From assembly GCF_964340395.1 (NCBI RefSeq), contig NC_135568.1, positions 6,974,079-7,038,078 on the forward strand: a stretch of DNA of 64,000 nt, in the 5' to 3' direction. Source of the stretch: Glandiceps talaboti. Taxonomy: Eukaryota; Hemichordata; Enteropneusta; Spengelidae. Below the pieces are notes generated by a model, which was given only the letters and a program-made list of their open reading frames with translations, was not told where the DNA came from and ran no database searches. The first letter of the stretch is position 1. Every line of letters starts with the position of its first letter. This document shows positions 23,911 to 34,760 of the stretch, piece after piece. The translations under genes were made by a program, and so were the position numbers.

Positions 23911-25370
23911 ATCGTAGTGAAGGGCGTGTGTAACTCAGCATACCGTTGTCTTAAATGCTCCAATGTTCGTCTCAGAAAGAATTTGTCCCATCAGCTGTCA
24001 GATTGTTAAGTCGATGCTAAGTTGTATTTGTGTATTTGTAACTTGTCTTTGGTTTTACTCGCCTTTTTTAGGAGTTTCATGTATATTGTTTTTATTTATT
24101 TATTCTTATGTGAGGTGTAAATTCTATCCTTGGAGGACTAACAAATGAATAATAATGTGATACATGAACTTCTTTCTATATTTAGGTACTGTAGGGTGAC
24201 AACAGAAAACTTGACGTCATTAGAATGTGTTTTAACTTTATACCAAATTGTGCAACTCACAAAGATGCAGTTGTTTTCTAAGGTCAGTATCCTATATTTA
24301 ATGTACAGAATGTTGAAGTCAAAACATCTTGAACAGAACTTATGTCATCGTATGTATAAAAAATAGAAATTCCGTCTATCGTCAGACTTGTCAGACAAGA
24401 TTGTTGGAAACCACAAAAATGATGATAAAAATGATGAAAGGATTCACAAGCATGACAGACAGGTAGCAAAAAATCTGAAATTTTGCCCCAAAGAAATTGT
24501 TTAGACATGATGTTTAAAAGTGTCATGAGTACCTACACAATGTCACAGATATTGATACTGAGAAAGTGGTAGACACTTTGTCATCAGGAATACAGAATAT
24601 ATGTACGCAGCGCGAGGCTTTTAGTTACAAAATGAACACAAGATGGAAGGAAATGCCACTCAGTCAAAAGATGTCATAGTAAGAGAAATTGCCTCACAGA
24701 CTACTAATGGTTGAGCTAAAATATTCATGGAAAACACAGGATTTGTATGCATGGCAGAGCCTTGAATGCTAAACAAAAATGGGGCATTTTAAATAAAACA
24801 TGATCCCGTTCGAAAAGCAAACATGTCTGCCTTCTCTAACGGGAATGGAGTAACGTAAATTCAAAGTGATCAGTTGTAATACAGAGCTTAAGCACTCAGC
24901 CGGTTAGGTCTGGAGTTTACCATCATTTCATGTCTTTAAGGAATTTGGTCTTCTTGAGAGCAAGGCACAGATTCCCTTGGGAATTTTTGCAAGCTACATA
25001 TTGTGTAGTCATAAGTGATGCTCAGGCCCGTACAGTGCTGCCTTAAAATTGGTTTTCGTGACAGATAAGTGAACAGCATCACAAATCATGAAGCTGATAA
25101 AGTGCAAATGTTTCACTTTGTCATCAGTTTTTTTTTTTTGGCCCAAAATAAATGTCGTTTCCTGACACTATTATTAACATCTGCAAATTTGATTTTTGGA
25201 TTCTTTGTTTTAAATGTGAATAAGAACTGTTTCTACATCAAATTGGTTTGGTGATATTTGAATTATTTGATGAAAAGCAAAAAAAAAGGACTACATCTTA
25301 TTTTCTGAATTTATTTATTCATTGATTTGGTATACAGACACTCTTGTTTTTGAGATGAACTTCTGTGCTG
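23911..25370. other. non-coding; 24.6-25.05 kb is of higher complexity
   Basis: The stretch 24600-25050 has no repeats and mixed composition, so it may hold regulatory sequence. I see no specific motif that decides this. Confidence 0.25.
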
Positions 25371-25374
25371 GATT

Positions 25375-25985
25375 CTGTTGTTGATTGGCTTAATTTTACA
25401 TACACCTCCATATTTGGAATGGCCTACAGTGTTAGCTGTTGTTGATTGGCGTATATTTACAGACACCTCCATATTTGGAATGGACTTGCTGTGTTGGCTG
25501 TTGTTGATTGGCTTATTTTGACAGACACCTTCCATATTTGGAATGGACTTACTGTGTTGGCTGTTGTTGATTGGCTAATTTTGACAGACACCTTCCATAT
25601 TTGGAATGGACTTACTGTGTTGGCTGTTGTTGATTGGCTTATTTTGACAGACACCTTCCATATTTGGAATGGACTTACTGTGTTGGCTGTTGTTGATTGG
25701 CTTATTTTGACAGACACCTTCCATACTTGGAATGGACTTACTGTGTTGGCTGTTGTTGATTGGCTTATTTTGACAGACACCCTCCATATTTGAAACTGAC
25801 TACTAGTACCATGCTGACTGTTGTTGATTGGCTTATTTTCACAGAAATTGATGGAATGAAAATTATGCTGGTTATTATTGATTGGTTTAGTGGTATAGAC
25901 TTATCTATATATGGTATGAGCTACTGTACAGGCTGTTTTTGATTGCTTGAAAATCTTACCAACACCTCCATATTTGGTATGAGAT
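25375..25985. repeat. 63-bp minisatellite with CCAAT-box core
   Basis: Ten units; the GATTGG core lies near 25383, 25444, 25506, 25569, 25632, 25695, 25758, 25826, 25879 and (as GATTGC) 25941. The five central units are almost identical at exactly 63 bp, while those at each edge are diverged. Unit blocks: TGTTGTTGATTGGCTTATTT, TGACAGACACCTTCCATA, TTTGGAATGGACTTACTGTG. As 63 is 21 codons, a frame stays open through the array on both strands; the peptides are not taken as genes. Confidence 0.95.
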
Positions 25986-26519
25986 GGAACAGATTAAAGG
26001 CTGCCATAGTGCATCTGATGAAAACAGTGTCATGGTATTTAGGAGAAATTAACAACATGATGATAACACAAAAGATTTGTTTACATCTCAGCTGGCTATC
26101 GGAACAAGCTTTTGAAAGTGGTAATTTGAATTTATGAGCATTTTACATGTAGCACATTAAATGAAAAATGTGATGTGCAGTTATAGTGAATATAAAACTT
26201 GTATGTTAACTGCCCTTAATGTACTGAACAGCAGTTATTATGTAAATTAATATGTATGCTACACAACATTTATCCAAAATGTCGCCATAATTTAAAGCAT
26301 TTTGCATGCAAATTCTTATCGCCTTATTTGACGTTTTATTTTCACTTCTTTTCTATATCCAAATATGAAAATGAAGTATTGACATATTCATCTCTCTACT
26401 GTCAAAACATGTCTCACAAAATTCTGATTTGAATTTTACCACCCTTTTAAAATCGTGTTTGAGACATAGTTCAATCTAAATTTATTCATCCTAGTCGTCT
26501 TTTTATGCAGACCTCAAAA
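25986..26519. other. non-coding, nothing recognised
   Basis: No structure seen. Confidence 0.4.
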
Positions 26520-27149
26520 ATAGAAACCTTGAAATTTTGCTGTTACCTTGTTTCTTAATACTTAAAATCAGCAATCATCATACAAACTATTGAAATAGAG
26601 GTCATTAATTTTAGAATCCAATATGGCCGCTGAATCCAATATGGCCACTGAAGACTGTTCAACACAATGGGATTAAATATAAGATTTGTGAATTTCCTTG
26701 AAAACAAGACTGTGAAACCCCAGATTTCTTCTTTGACTTGTATTATTTCAAAAGGACCAGGAAAAGAGCTTTCATATGGCAAAATTTGGAGATATTTGAA
26801 TAAGTTTTATTTTCAGGGTATTTGGTCCCCAAGGCTAACACATGCACATAGATCTCTGCTCATCAAATTAATGTAAATGAACACCTTCATCCTACAAAAG
26901 TAAGTAATTAACAAACCATCTGTAAAATTATTTCTTTTTCCCTGACGGGAAGAATACGAGAAATGAACCATGGGATGAGACATATTTCCTGCCTCATGAT
27001 AATTAGATGTCGTTGCCCAATACATTTCTTTGTTCAGCCAAGGAAAATATAGACTAAGATAAGAAGTGACAAAATCCTTTGAGATGTCAAGTTTTTTCAG
27101 CTGAATGAAGAAAATTATTGGAGAATAATATAATTATACCTGTACAAGC
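26520..27149 (+). mobile_element. old interspersed repeat, copy A (left part)
   Basis: Related along much of its length to 57440-58790. Shared blocks in the same order: AATTTTG(G)CTGTTAC(C/T)TTGTT; ATTTTAGAATCCAATATGGC with two 18-bp CCAATATGGC(C/T)GC units (26618-26653); ACCAGGAAAAGAGCTTTCA; and GAATGAAGAAAATTATTGGA at 27103. The copy is cut by the foldback element beginning at 27150 and resumes at 29331. No open frame is shared, so it looks non-autonomous or fully decayed; type unknown. Confidence 0.6.
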
Positions 27150-27842
27150 TTAAAGGTGATTCAAAATGCTCACATTCACTATCGCTAATTTGCTAGACGA
27201 CATTTTTGTGAAATACATTCTGGTTTTAAAACTTTTAAAAAGCGTCTGCAAACACCTTAAAATGACCCTTTTTCAGTCAGTTCCCTTCGGATTTGCTTCG
27301 AGAGTTTTCGGGTATTTCCGGTCCCACCTACACAATGGGATTTCATGACGTCATAAGGAGTAATGGTTAGCACGTGGCCTATGACGAGCGTAGTCACTAG
27401 GTGAATAAAACTCAACAGCATTGTGAAAAAATACATTGTTGGTGGTTGTAATAGACATCAGTACACAAAAACTACAGTCTACATGTCTTATTAACCAACA
27501 TTTACCGATATTTACTCACACTTTCTCACTAATTGTCAGTGTCTGTGGGTATAAATGCTAAACTATTATCTCCCCATATTATGGCAAAATAAATCAAAAC
27601 GGCTAGACTAGATATACATAAACACCTGTAATGTCGCGTGTTTCACCTTTATTGACTTTTATTTATCTGATTTTGTTATTATTTGCCGACAAGAAGCATT
27701 ATGATACCGTCGTGATGCGTTGACGGCATCCCGCGCCGAGGACGGCATATATTTAGCCCAATAGTATTCGCGTCGCCTTTTGAACCGCACATTTAACAAC
27801 AAAGTAAACATATTTCATCTCGAATAAATATACTAGCTATTT
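27150..27842 (+). repeat. left terminal inverted repeat of the foldback element
   Basis: Pairs with about 28654-29334. The inner boundary is where similarity stops after ATAAATATACTAGCTAT. It contains TTATTTTTGCCG-type and ATTTAACAACAAAGTAAACAT blocks that are easily found in the other arm. Confidence 0.9.
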
Positions 27843-28085
27843 GGATTGTGAACACAAGTTTACGTCTATTATTTTCGGCCAGGGCTGTCTAGGGCGCAAT
27901 ACTCTAGTCCGAGTCTGAGACACTTGTAAAACCTCAGAAACTCGCATTCGGATCGGACTGGAAAGAAGTACAAGTAGGTCTCATCGACTTGTTGGGGACT
28001 CGAATTATTGCTTGTTTTTATCACTGTATACAGGTGATTATTATATATCGGTAGGTGGGTAGTGTTGTCAAGTTTTGTGCAGTCA

Positions 28086-28095
28086 CCGCGGCCGC
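28086..28095. other. GC-rich palindrome inside the foldback element
   Basis: CCGCGGCCGCGG, a 12-bp self-complementary sequence including a NotI site, lies near the middle of the internal region (starting about 28086). It stands out in a window of this AT content. No function can be assigned. Confidence 0.5.
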
Positions 28096-28653
28096 GGCAG
28101 TAAGCTTATACTATATACTAGGATAGTTCCGCCGATCAAAGCTGAAGAAGTGTATGTACGTATGGAATCGGGAGAGCACATTTGTGTCGGGTTGAATTTA
28201 TCTACGTGTTGATATAATCCATATTTATCAATCAGATATATTGTAAAATTCTTCAAGTCGTACAGAAATAACGTCTCTAACTTCAAAACAAACCCTGAGA
28301 AATTGGACCTGACGTGGCTAATTATCTAGTTGCAGGCTTTCTTTCATAACCATGTACTGGGGTCACGACCTTGATTGCCGACGTCAATATTGTCCAATCA
28401 TATTTAATATCTTGAACACATCGCGATATTTGATTTGTTGGTTTCCTAAACTGTATACTTCGAATACCATGATTCGTTACAAAATTCTTCTAATGAATAT
28501 TAAATAGGCTCGTTGTATTACGTGATATCGCAACAAGGGAAACCATACAAGTTTTCTTCCAGACGAGTTGCTAAAGTCATGTAAATGATAACACGAAACT
28601 CACGAAATTTCCTCAATTCTTTACAATTTTATTGCTGATAATATGGGTAATCT

Positions 28654-29334
28654 AATAGCTAGTATATTTATTCGAGATAAATATGTTTACTTTGTTGTTA
28701 AATGCGCCGTTCAAAAGGCGACACCAGCGAGTATAGTCCAGTATAGTATTAGTGGGCTAAAATATGCTGTCGACGCCATACATGTCGAAGATATTGTAAT
28801 GCTTCTCCTCGGCAAATAATAAAAAAATCAGATAAATAAATTGAAACACGCGACCGACATTACAAGTGTTTATGTATATCTAGTCTAGTCGTTTTGATTT
28901 ATTTTGCCATAATATGGGGAGATAATATTTTAGCATTTATTATACCCACAGACACTGCCAATTAGTCAGAAAGTGTGAGTAAATATCGGTAAATGTTGGT
29001 TAATAAGACATGTAGACTGTAGTTTTTGTGTACTGATGTCTATTACAACCACTACCAATGTATTTTTTCACAATGCTGTTGAGTTTTATTCACCTAGTGA
29101 CTACGCTCGTCATAGGCTACGTGCTAACCATTACTCCTTATGACGTCATAAAATCCCGTGGTCTAGGTGGGACCGGAAATACCCGAAAACTCTCGAAGGA
29201 GAACTGACTGAAAAAAGGTCATTTTAAGGTGTTTGCAGACGCTTTTTAAAAGTTTTAAAACCAGAATGTATTTCACAAAAATGTCGTCTAGCAAATTAGC
29301 GATAGTGAATGTGAGCATTTTGAATCACCTTTAA
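28654..29334 (-). repeat. right terminal inverted repeat of the foldback element
   Basis: Reverse complement of the left arm, starting at ATAGCTAGTATATTTAT and ending CACCTTTAA. It is about 12 bp shorter than the left arm because of small indels. Confidence 0.9.
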
Positions 29335-29600
29335 AGGAAATACACGGCAAATAACAGCAATTCTGAATGTTTTGATTCGTATTTATAGCATCGCACAGTC
29401 ATGATGTAGACACAAGCACTGTAGAGTGACCAGGGTATAAATCCAATATTTTCTGTTTTGTACAACTTGGTTTGTGCAAGGTGTAATCAGAATTCATACC
29501 TGCAAGTAATTAAAAGCATTTTTTTTTTTATAATTATGAAGAATATGAGAGTTGAACCATGGGATAAGATATGTTTCCTGCCTGATGACAACTACTTCTC
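29331..29600 (+). mobile_element. old interspersed repeat, copy A (right part, after the insertion)
   Basis: AGCAATTCTGAATG...TTTTGATTCGTATTTATAGCA...AAATCCAATATTTTCTGTTT follows the order of 58791-58900 (GCGAATTCTTTAC...TTTTGACTCATATTTCGCGCA...AAATCCCTATTTTCTGCT). Bases about 29535-29595 (GAACCATGGGATAAGATATG...TTTCCTGCCTGATGA) also resemble 26945-27000 on the other side of the insertion. Confidence 0.5.
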
Positions 29601-30150
29601 CAAGCACAAAAACTGAAAAGACCAGCTTGTTCAAAGAGAAGCCCCTGGCATCTTTCCCACACACTTACTAAGAATAATTATTGACAAACCATTCCTAGTA
29701 AAACGGTAATTGTCAATTTTAGCATGCAACTGTGAAAGACATGCAATATGTTCTTACAAAATGATGTTGACTCTCTCTCCGACATCTTATTGTACTTTTT
29801 GGTGAAATATCAATACATCAGCTCTAATGAGAAGACTTGGAGTTTGTTCTTACTGAGTTCAATATTATCATTATACAGTTTGCTTTTCAAATGTAATGTT
29901 TGAATTTCATTACCACGTCAAAGTAGCTGTACAGTGTATTAAATCGCCATGGTGAATGGTCGCATGTGGAGAGCAAAGGATGGTGAAAATATAAAGCTCT
30001 CTTCAGCATTCGGGTTATGAATTGTAGGTTTTTAGTGTGCAAAAATTACAATCTTACCTTGAGGGTAGAAAATGACTGAATCAAGAAAAACTTGGTAATG
30101 TGTTTTGGCAAAGATAAAAGTATAATATATTTATGAATGTCTGTATATTT
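29601..30150. other. non-coding, nothing recognised
   Basis: No structure seen. Confidence 0.4.
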
Positions 30151-30151
30151 G

Positions 30152-30316
30152 TGTGTATGTATTTATGTATGTATGTATGTATGTATGTATGTATGTATGT
30201 ATGTATGTATGTATGTATGTATGTATACACTTATGCATGTATGTATGCATGTATGTATGTATGTGTATATTATGCATGTATGTATGTATGTATGTATGTG
30301 TATGTATGTATGTATG

Positions 30317-30350
<34 letters not shown>

Positions 30351-30361
30351 TGTATGTATGT
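30152..30361. repeat. (ATGT)n microsatellite
   Basis: About 210 bp of ATGT with TATAC, GCATG and GTATAT interruptions. The Tyr-Val-Cys-Met frames it creates are not genes. Confidence 0.97.
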
Positions 30362-31019
30362 GCATTTCTTTACAGCTGTTCGAAAAACAAAAATATTGAC
30401 ATGTTTAATTCACAGCAAACATAATTGTTATACAATATTATTTCACCACTCTGTTTGTCTATTTTGACTACATATTACTGGAAGCTGAGTAACGATGGTT
30501 TATAATTTAGTTGGTGTGACAGCTGTGAGGTGATCCAAGAAAACAACATACAGTTACTATGCATAATTATACCGACCTCACATCATGACCTGTTTATTGT
30601 TGAATGCATCGACTTTTATTTACATGTTTTAGAATTTAGAAACATCAGTTTTGTTGTAAAATAAATCTGTACCAATCTGGGGTCTTTTTAATCAAATTCC
30701 TTGGCAACAGTGTTGAAATTTTCAACTAAATATTTCAAATATGTGTTTCAAATTATCCAATGACATCTTGTAGTAGTTTATTTTTGAAATGCAACGTTAT
30801 TTATTTACACATATTATAAAGGGTGTTAGTTTTGTTGTAAAGCTTAGCTCAGTGTTTTCCATGCAAACTTACTCCAAAATATATACTAATTTTTTTTTAG
30901 TATTTTTGTCAAACTATTCAATCACACAAGTCTTTGTCATAATGTATGACAGTTGTTCTAATCTGTGCTTATTCATGTCTAATTTGTTCAATAAGAAAAA
31001 AGTAGAATGATCGTTTATG
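30362..31019. other. non-coding, nothing recognised
   Basis: CpG-poor (five CpGs counted in 30421-31200); no structure seen. Confidence 0.4.
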
Positions 31020-31350
31020 AGGTTAAGAGAGTACTGTCAAAATTTTGGCCAAAAAAAGAATACAAATTATCTGTCAAAAGTACAATTTGAAAAAAAAAGT
31101 ATCAGAAATGTTCAATTTGATTTCCACATTATTGAAAATGTGAAAATTGATACAAGGATATTCTATGGTTGTGAGAAAATTTGAGAATTTTGTCAGATTT
31201 TAGGTGCCAAACTTACAACAAATTATTAATATTTGATCCCTCCAAATGTAAAATTTGAAGAAAAAGAAACGTGTCTGAAATGTTGAATTTGTCGTCCACA
31301 CTCTGAAATAGAATTGAAATATGATTCGAGAAAAATTATGACATTTAGAA
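31020..31350. repeat. two-copy tandem duplication, ~165 bp unit
   Basis: ACAATTTGAAAAAAAAAGTATCAGAAATGTT-type sequence (about 31083) followed by a CAATTTGATTTCCACA block recurs near 31250 (AAATTTGAAGAAAAAGAAAC, CTGAAATGTTGAATTTG, GTCCACA). Confidence 0.5.
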
Positions 31351-33109
31351 GATCATGGCCATTATAAGGTAAATTTTAGCAATTATGATGAAAGGTCAAG
31401 GTTAAAGTATTGGTAGTGTTATATATTATACAGATCCATAATTATCACAATACTGGAATCGTATGACAGCTATTTTTGTGAAATAATTGCCTAGAAATTT
31501 GTTCCTTAATTGTTGCATTCATAAAAGCGTAATGAATACCAGATTTACAAAGTAATATCTGTAACTGCACTGTCATATGCATGAATTGGTTATTAGAAAT
31601 AATCACTAGACCGTGTCAGTTTTATAGTGACGTTTTCTCGCGTCGCAAGACTCGAGACAAATTCCCTTTTTTGCAAGGCTTACATGTTGTTAATTGTGGC
31701 ATTGTACAAATCAATAATATTGTTGTTAAATTTGACCTCATCGGTGCAAGAGATTTCTTTTCAGAAACCGAATATGTGCATTATGCAAATATACGTAAAT
31801 TTGATTTCGGTCAAATAAAATTAATCTGGAAAATATCCATGTACAACATGGACTTGCAAAATAGGCCGGAAATGTGACATTTTGTACTAAATAACCACAG
31901 AAGGGTAATTTTTTTTACATAAATTTATGAATCATGATGGTGTCTGTTCACATGAAAATAAAAATGATACATGCTAAAAAATTGTAGAAATGATCGGTTT
32001 TTGAGGGGGGAAATTTGGCAGGAGGTTATATTTGCAAGTCAAATTTTGCAGAAGGATATGATGATTAAAATTTGCAAGTCAAGTTTTGGTGAAGAGGTCA
32101 CACTATAGACAGCAACATTGTTCAGAACTACAGTTTAGGAAATCTAAGGCAGAAAATTATATAAATTTGATGCAATTTTGGAAAAGTTGTGTGTGTGTGT
32201 GTGTGCGTGCATGCATGCGTGCGTGTGTGCTGCGTGCGTGTGTGATGAAACTGTAAGACAATGTGAATTACGTTTGTACTTGAAGTAGAAAGTCACTTTT
32301 TATTCTTTTCACCAACCACGTTCCTGTAAGTCATCTAAAATAAGAAAACAAACGATGTGAAAGTTTTAAGTTTGTTTTAAAATAGTTTGTAAGTGAGTAA
32401 GGAATGCACTTATTAGTCATTATGTAGGTCTGAATCTAAAATAAGCAAATTCAGTCAGTGTGTCAGATGTCTGGATCAAATTGACACATGAGGAGTATGA
32501 AATATGTACAGTTTTTCATCAAAATATCAATTTTTTGTCAGCTTTTTTCAAAATTGATTGCATGGAATGAAATATGTGGAAATTTGAAGTCAGGAAATGT
32601 CAGTTTTTACTTTATTTTATGAGTTCAATTACTTGATCCAATTTTTAGATCAAAATGCTATTAAGTGTTAAATTTGCACAGAAATCTCAGGAAATTTTTC
32701 CATTTGACGTTTTGTTTTGTTCAGATATAGATATTTGATCCAATTTCTGATACAAAAAAAAAAAAGAAAAAAAAGAAAAAGGTACTTACAAAAATGAAAG
32801 CAAATGGATTTTTTTTCATAAACATTTTGTGTGAAAATTTTATTCCAAAAACATCTTAATATCAAAGACATGGTGAATCATAATTCCAGTGATGTATAGC
32901 TACAGAAAGGAGTGGCTTTCTCGAGTCGATTTGTTCAATTTGTTGTCTGCAAAATAAGGTCTGTGTTTGAATGCTAGTGTGGAGTGTTTTGTGTTGAGAG
33001 CGGTTTATAAAGAGAATCAGTCCTGTTACATTGTCTGCCTGGTTATGACTTTAGGCATTTTCTGCAACCTAGCATGGTGGCCATTTCAGATCATATCGGT
33101 GATCAGGGT
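31351..33109. other. non-coding with a short GT tract
   Basis: A GT/GCAT tract at 32188-32243 is the only clear feature. TTTGCAAGTCAAATTTTG is repeated once about 40 bp on (32031 and 32071). Confidence 0.5.
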
Positions 33110-33830
33110 GATATTTCAGTAAAAAAAAATCGCTGTCAGTGTTGTGTTTGTGAAGGGCAGTTATCTGGTAAAATCTAGTTGTCTGTTTGTGCATGCCCTT
33201 ACTCAGATTCAGTTTAAGTAATTTAGTTAGAACCTGTAATAATTCAGTGAAAATATTTCCATCAGTGTTGTGATTTGTGAAGGGCAGTTTGTATCTGGTA
33301 AGTATCCAAGTCTGTCAGCACACTTACTGAGGCTCGGCTCAAAAGTGACACTCAGATTTAGTATTAAAATTAGTGAAGAACTCACTGTCAATGTAGCTTT
33401 GTATTCGTAAAATGCAGTTATCTGGTAAAAGTTCTCCAAGTCTGTTTGCGCCCTTACTCAGATTCAGTTACAAATTTTGTTAGTGTTAAAATCTGCTGTC
33501 AGTGTAGTTTTGTATTCGCGAGGGGCAGATATCTAGTTGAATCTATCTAAGTCTGTTTGTTCCTTTACTCGGGTTCAGTTACAAATCTTGTTGGCGTGGG
33601 TAGTTATTCAGTGAAAAAAATCTCTCTCAGTGTTGTATTTGCGTGAATGGCAGTAATCTGATAAAATTATCCACTAAAGTCTGTTTTCACCTTTACTCGA
33701 AGTCAAATTCAGTGTAAGCAATTTTTTTAGTACCTGTACATTCCGTGAAAAAATCACTCAGCAGTTGTGTTTGTGAAGAGCAGTTATCAGGTAAAATCTA
33801 TCTAAGTCTGTCTGCACTGGTCCTTACAGA
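33110..33830. repeat. degenerate tandem repeat, ~110-131 bp unit, six copies
   Basis: Unit order: TCAGTGTTGTGTTTGTGAAG, GGGCAGTTATCTGGTAAAATC, AAGTCTGTTTGCGC, CCTTACTCAGATTCAGTTA. The GGGCAG anchor or its decayed form lies near 33155, 33282, 33413, 33523, 33648 and 33778. Confidence 0.85.
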
Positions 33831-34369
33831 GGTTTACAATTTTAAAAAACATGTTAACATAAAAATATGTGTGCCATGTATCTGTGAACGGTTACGCTTT
33901 ATTAACCTGGTTAAAATCTGCACCCGTAAAAGTTCACTCTTGTAACTAAGATCCAGTTCAAAAAATGTGAATAGAATGGCTGTACTAAAAAGACTGAAAA
34001 CAATTTTCCAATCGTGTAACTTAGGTTCAAACACCTCATCAAATCATTCTTACTGTTGTGTTGCACCTCGTTTTGGACTAGAATAGCTCTTGCGAGTCTT
34101 TTTACAAATTAGAAATTTTATGACGGTCAAATTTCATGACATTTTCACTCAGCGGGAATATTGAAGAAACTTGAAACTTTCATGTCAAGAAAAGTCACTG
34201 ACGACAATTGCTTTAGAATGAAAGACCTAAAAACAAGGTTTGCAATTAGAATCATTCTTTTTTTTTGCTACAGGCATTACGCAGAGATGATTTTCGCTTT
34301 CTGCACCCACTCAAGGTGTTTTCTCCTAATCTGTGGCTGGAAAATAAAGTCTAGTTTCAAATGATTTTG
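33831..34369. other. non-coding, nothing recognised
   Basis: No structure seen. Confidence 0.35.
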
Positions 34370-34760
34370 AGCCGTTACAGTTCCCTAGCCAAGCGATGAC
34401 AAAGGGATAAATAAAATGGGAGCTCATAGTGACCCTGAGACTACTGTTGCTATACAACCCGGCCCTGTGTGTGAAAAAGAAATAAAAAAAGTGCCGCCGC
34501 AAGTAATTTGCTTCTGCTCAGTGAGCGTACATAAGAACCTAAAAGAATTGTGAGGGAATTGGTGTGAATGCTTGTAAAGTCAGTATATTAGTGGGTGAGC
34601 TAAGTCTCTTCTGACCCAAATGAGAGCCAAAGTTATTTGAAAGAGAAAAGAAAGGCCGTACTCTTAGGACCAAGTAAAGCTGCTATTGAGCACCCAAACA
34701 AAGTAGGAGTCCTTTAGACATTCAGTTCGACAGTCATGACTCCCTTACTGACCCTGCAAA
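34370..34760. promoter_or_regulatory. candidate conserved non-coding / regulatory island
   Basis: Repeat-free block of higher complexity with roughly twice the CpG frequency of its surroundings (about eight CpGs in 360 bases), in a CpG-poor domain. No frame is convincing. The call is compositional inference only. Confidence 0.2.

Larger units (their letters stand above)
27150..29334. mobile_element. foldback-type DNA transposon, TTAA-flanked, non-autonomous
   Basis: Bases 27150 to about 27842 are repeated in reverse complement at about 28654-29334, giving terminal inverted repeats of about 690 bp that diverge only by scattered substitutions and small indels. Both ends are TTAA (27150-27153, 29331-29334) followed inward by AGGTGATTCAAAATGCTCAC. 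TTAA target duplication suggests piggyBac-type insertion, but the AGG terminus is not the classic CCC, and a TA or TTA target cannot be excluded. The internal ~810 bp has no transposase; the longest frame there is 67 codons on the minus strand without recognisable domains. Each repeat arm carries a TGACGTCA palindrome (near 27347 and 29141). The element is CpG-rich (about 50-70 per kb in sampled lines) in a CpG-poor setting, suggesting recent arrival. Confidence 0.9.

Noticed and set aside
25446-25793. Open frames on both strands with a 21-residue repeat
   Set aside because: They result from the 63-bp repeat length being divisible by three; both strands being open equally argues against coding.
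28083-28286. 67-codon minus-strand frame inside the foldback element
   Set aside because: No transposase or other domain recognised and no extension; insufficient to call a captured gene fragment.
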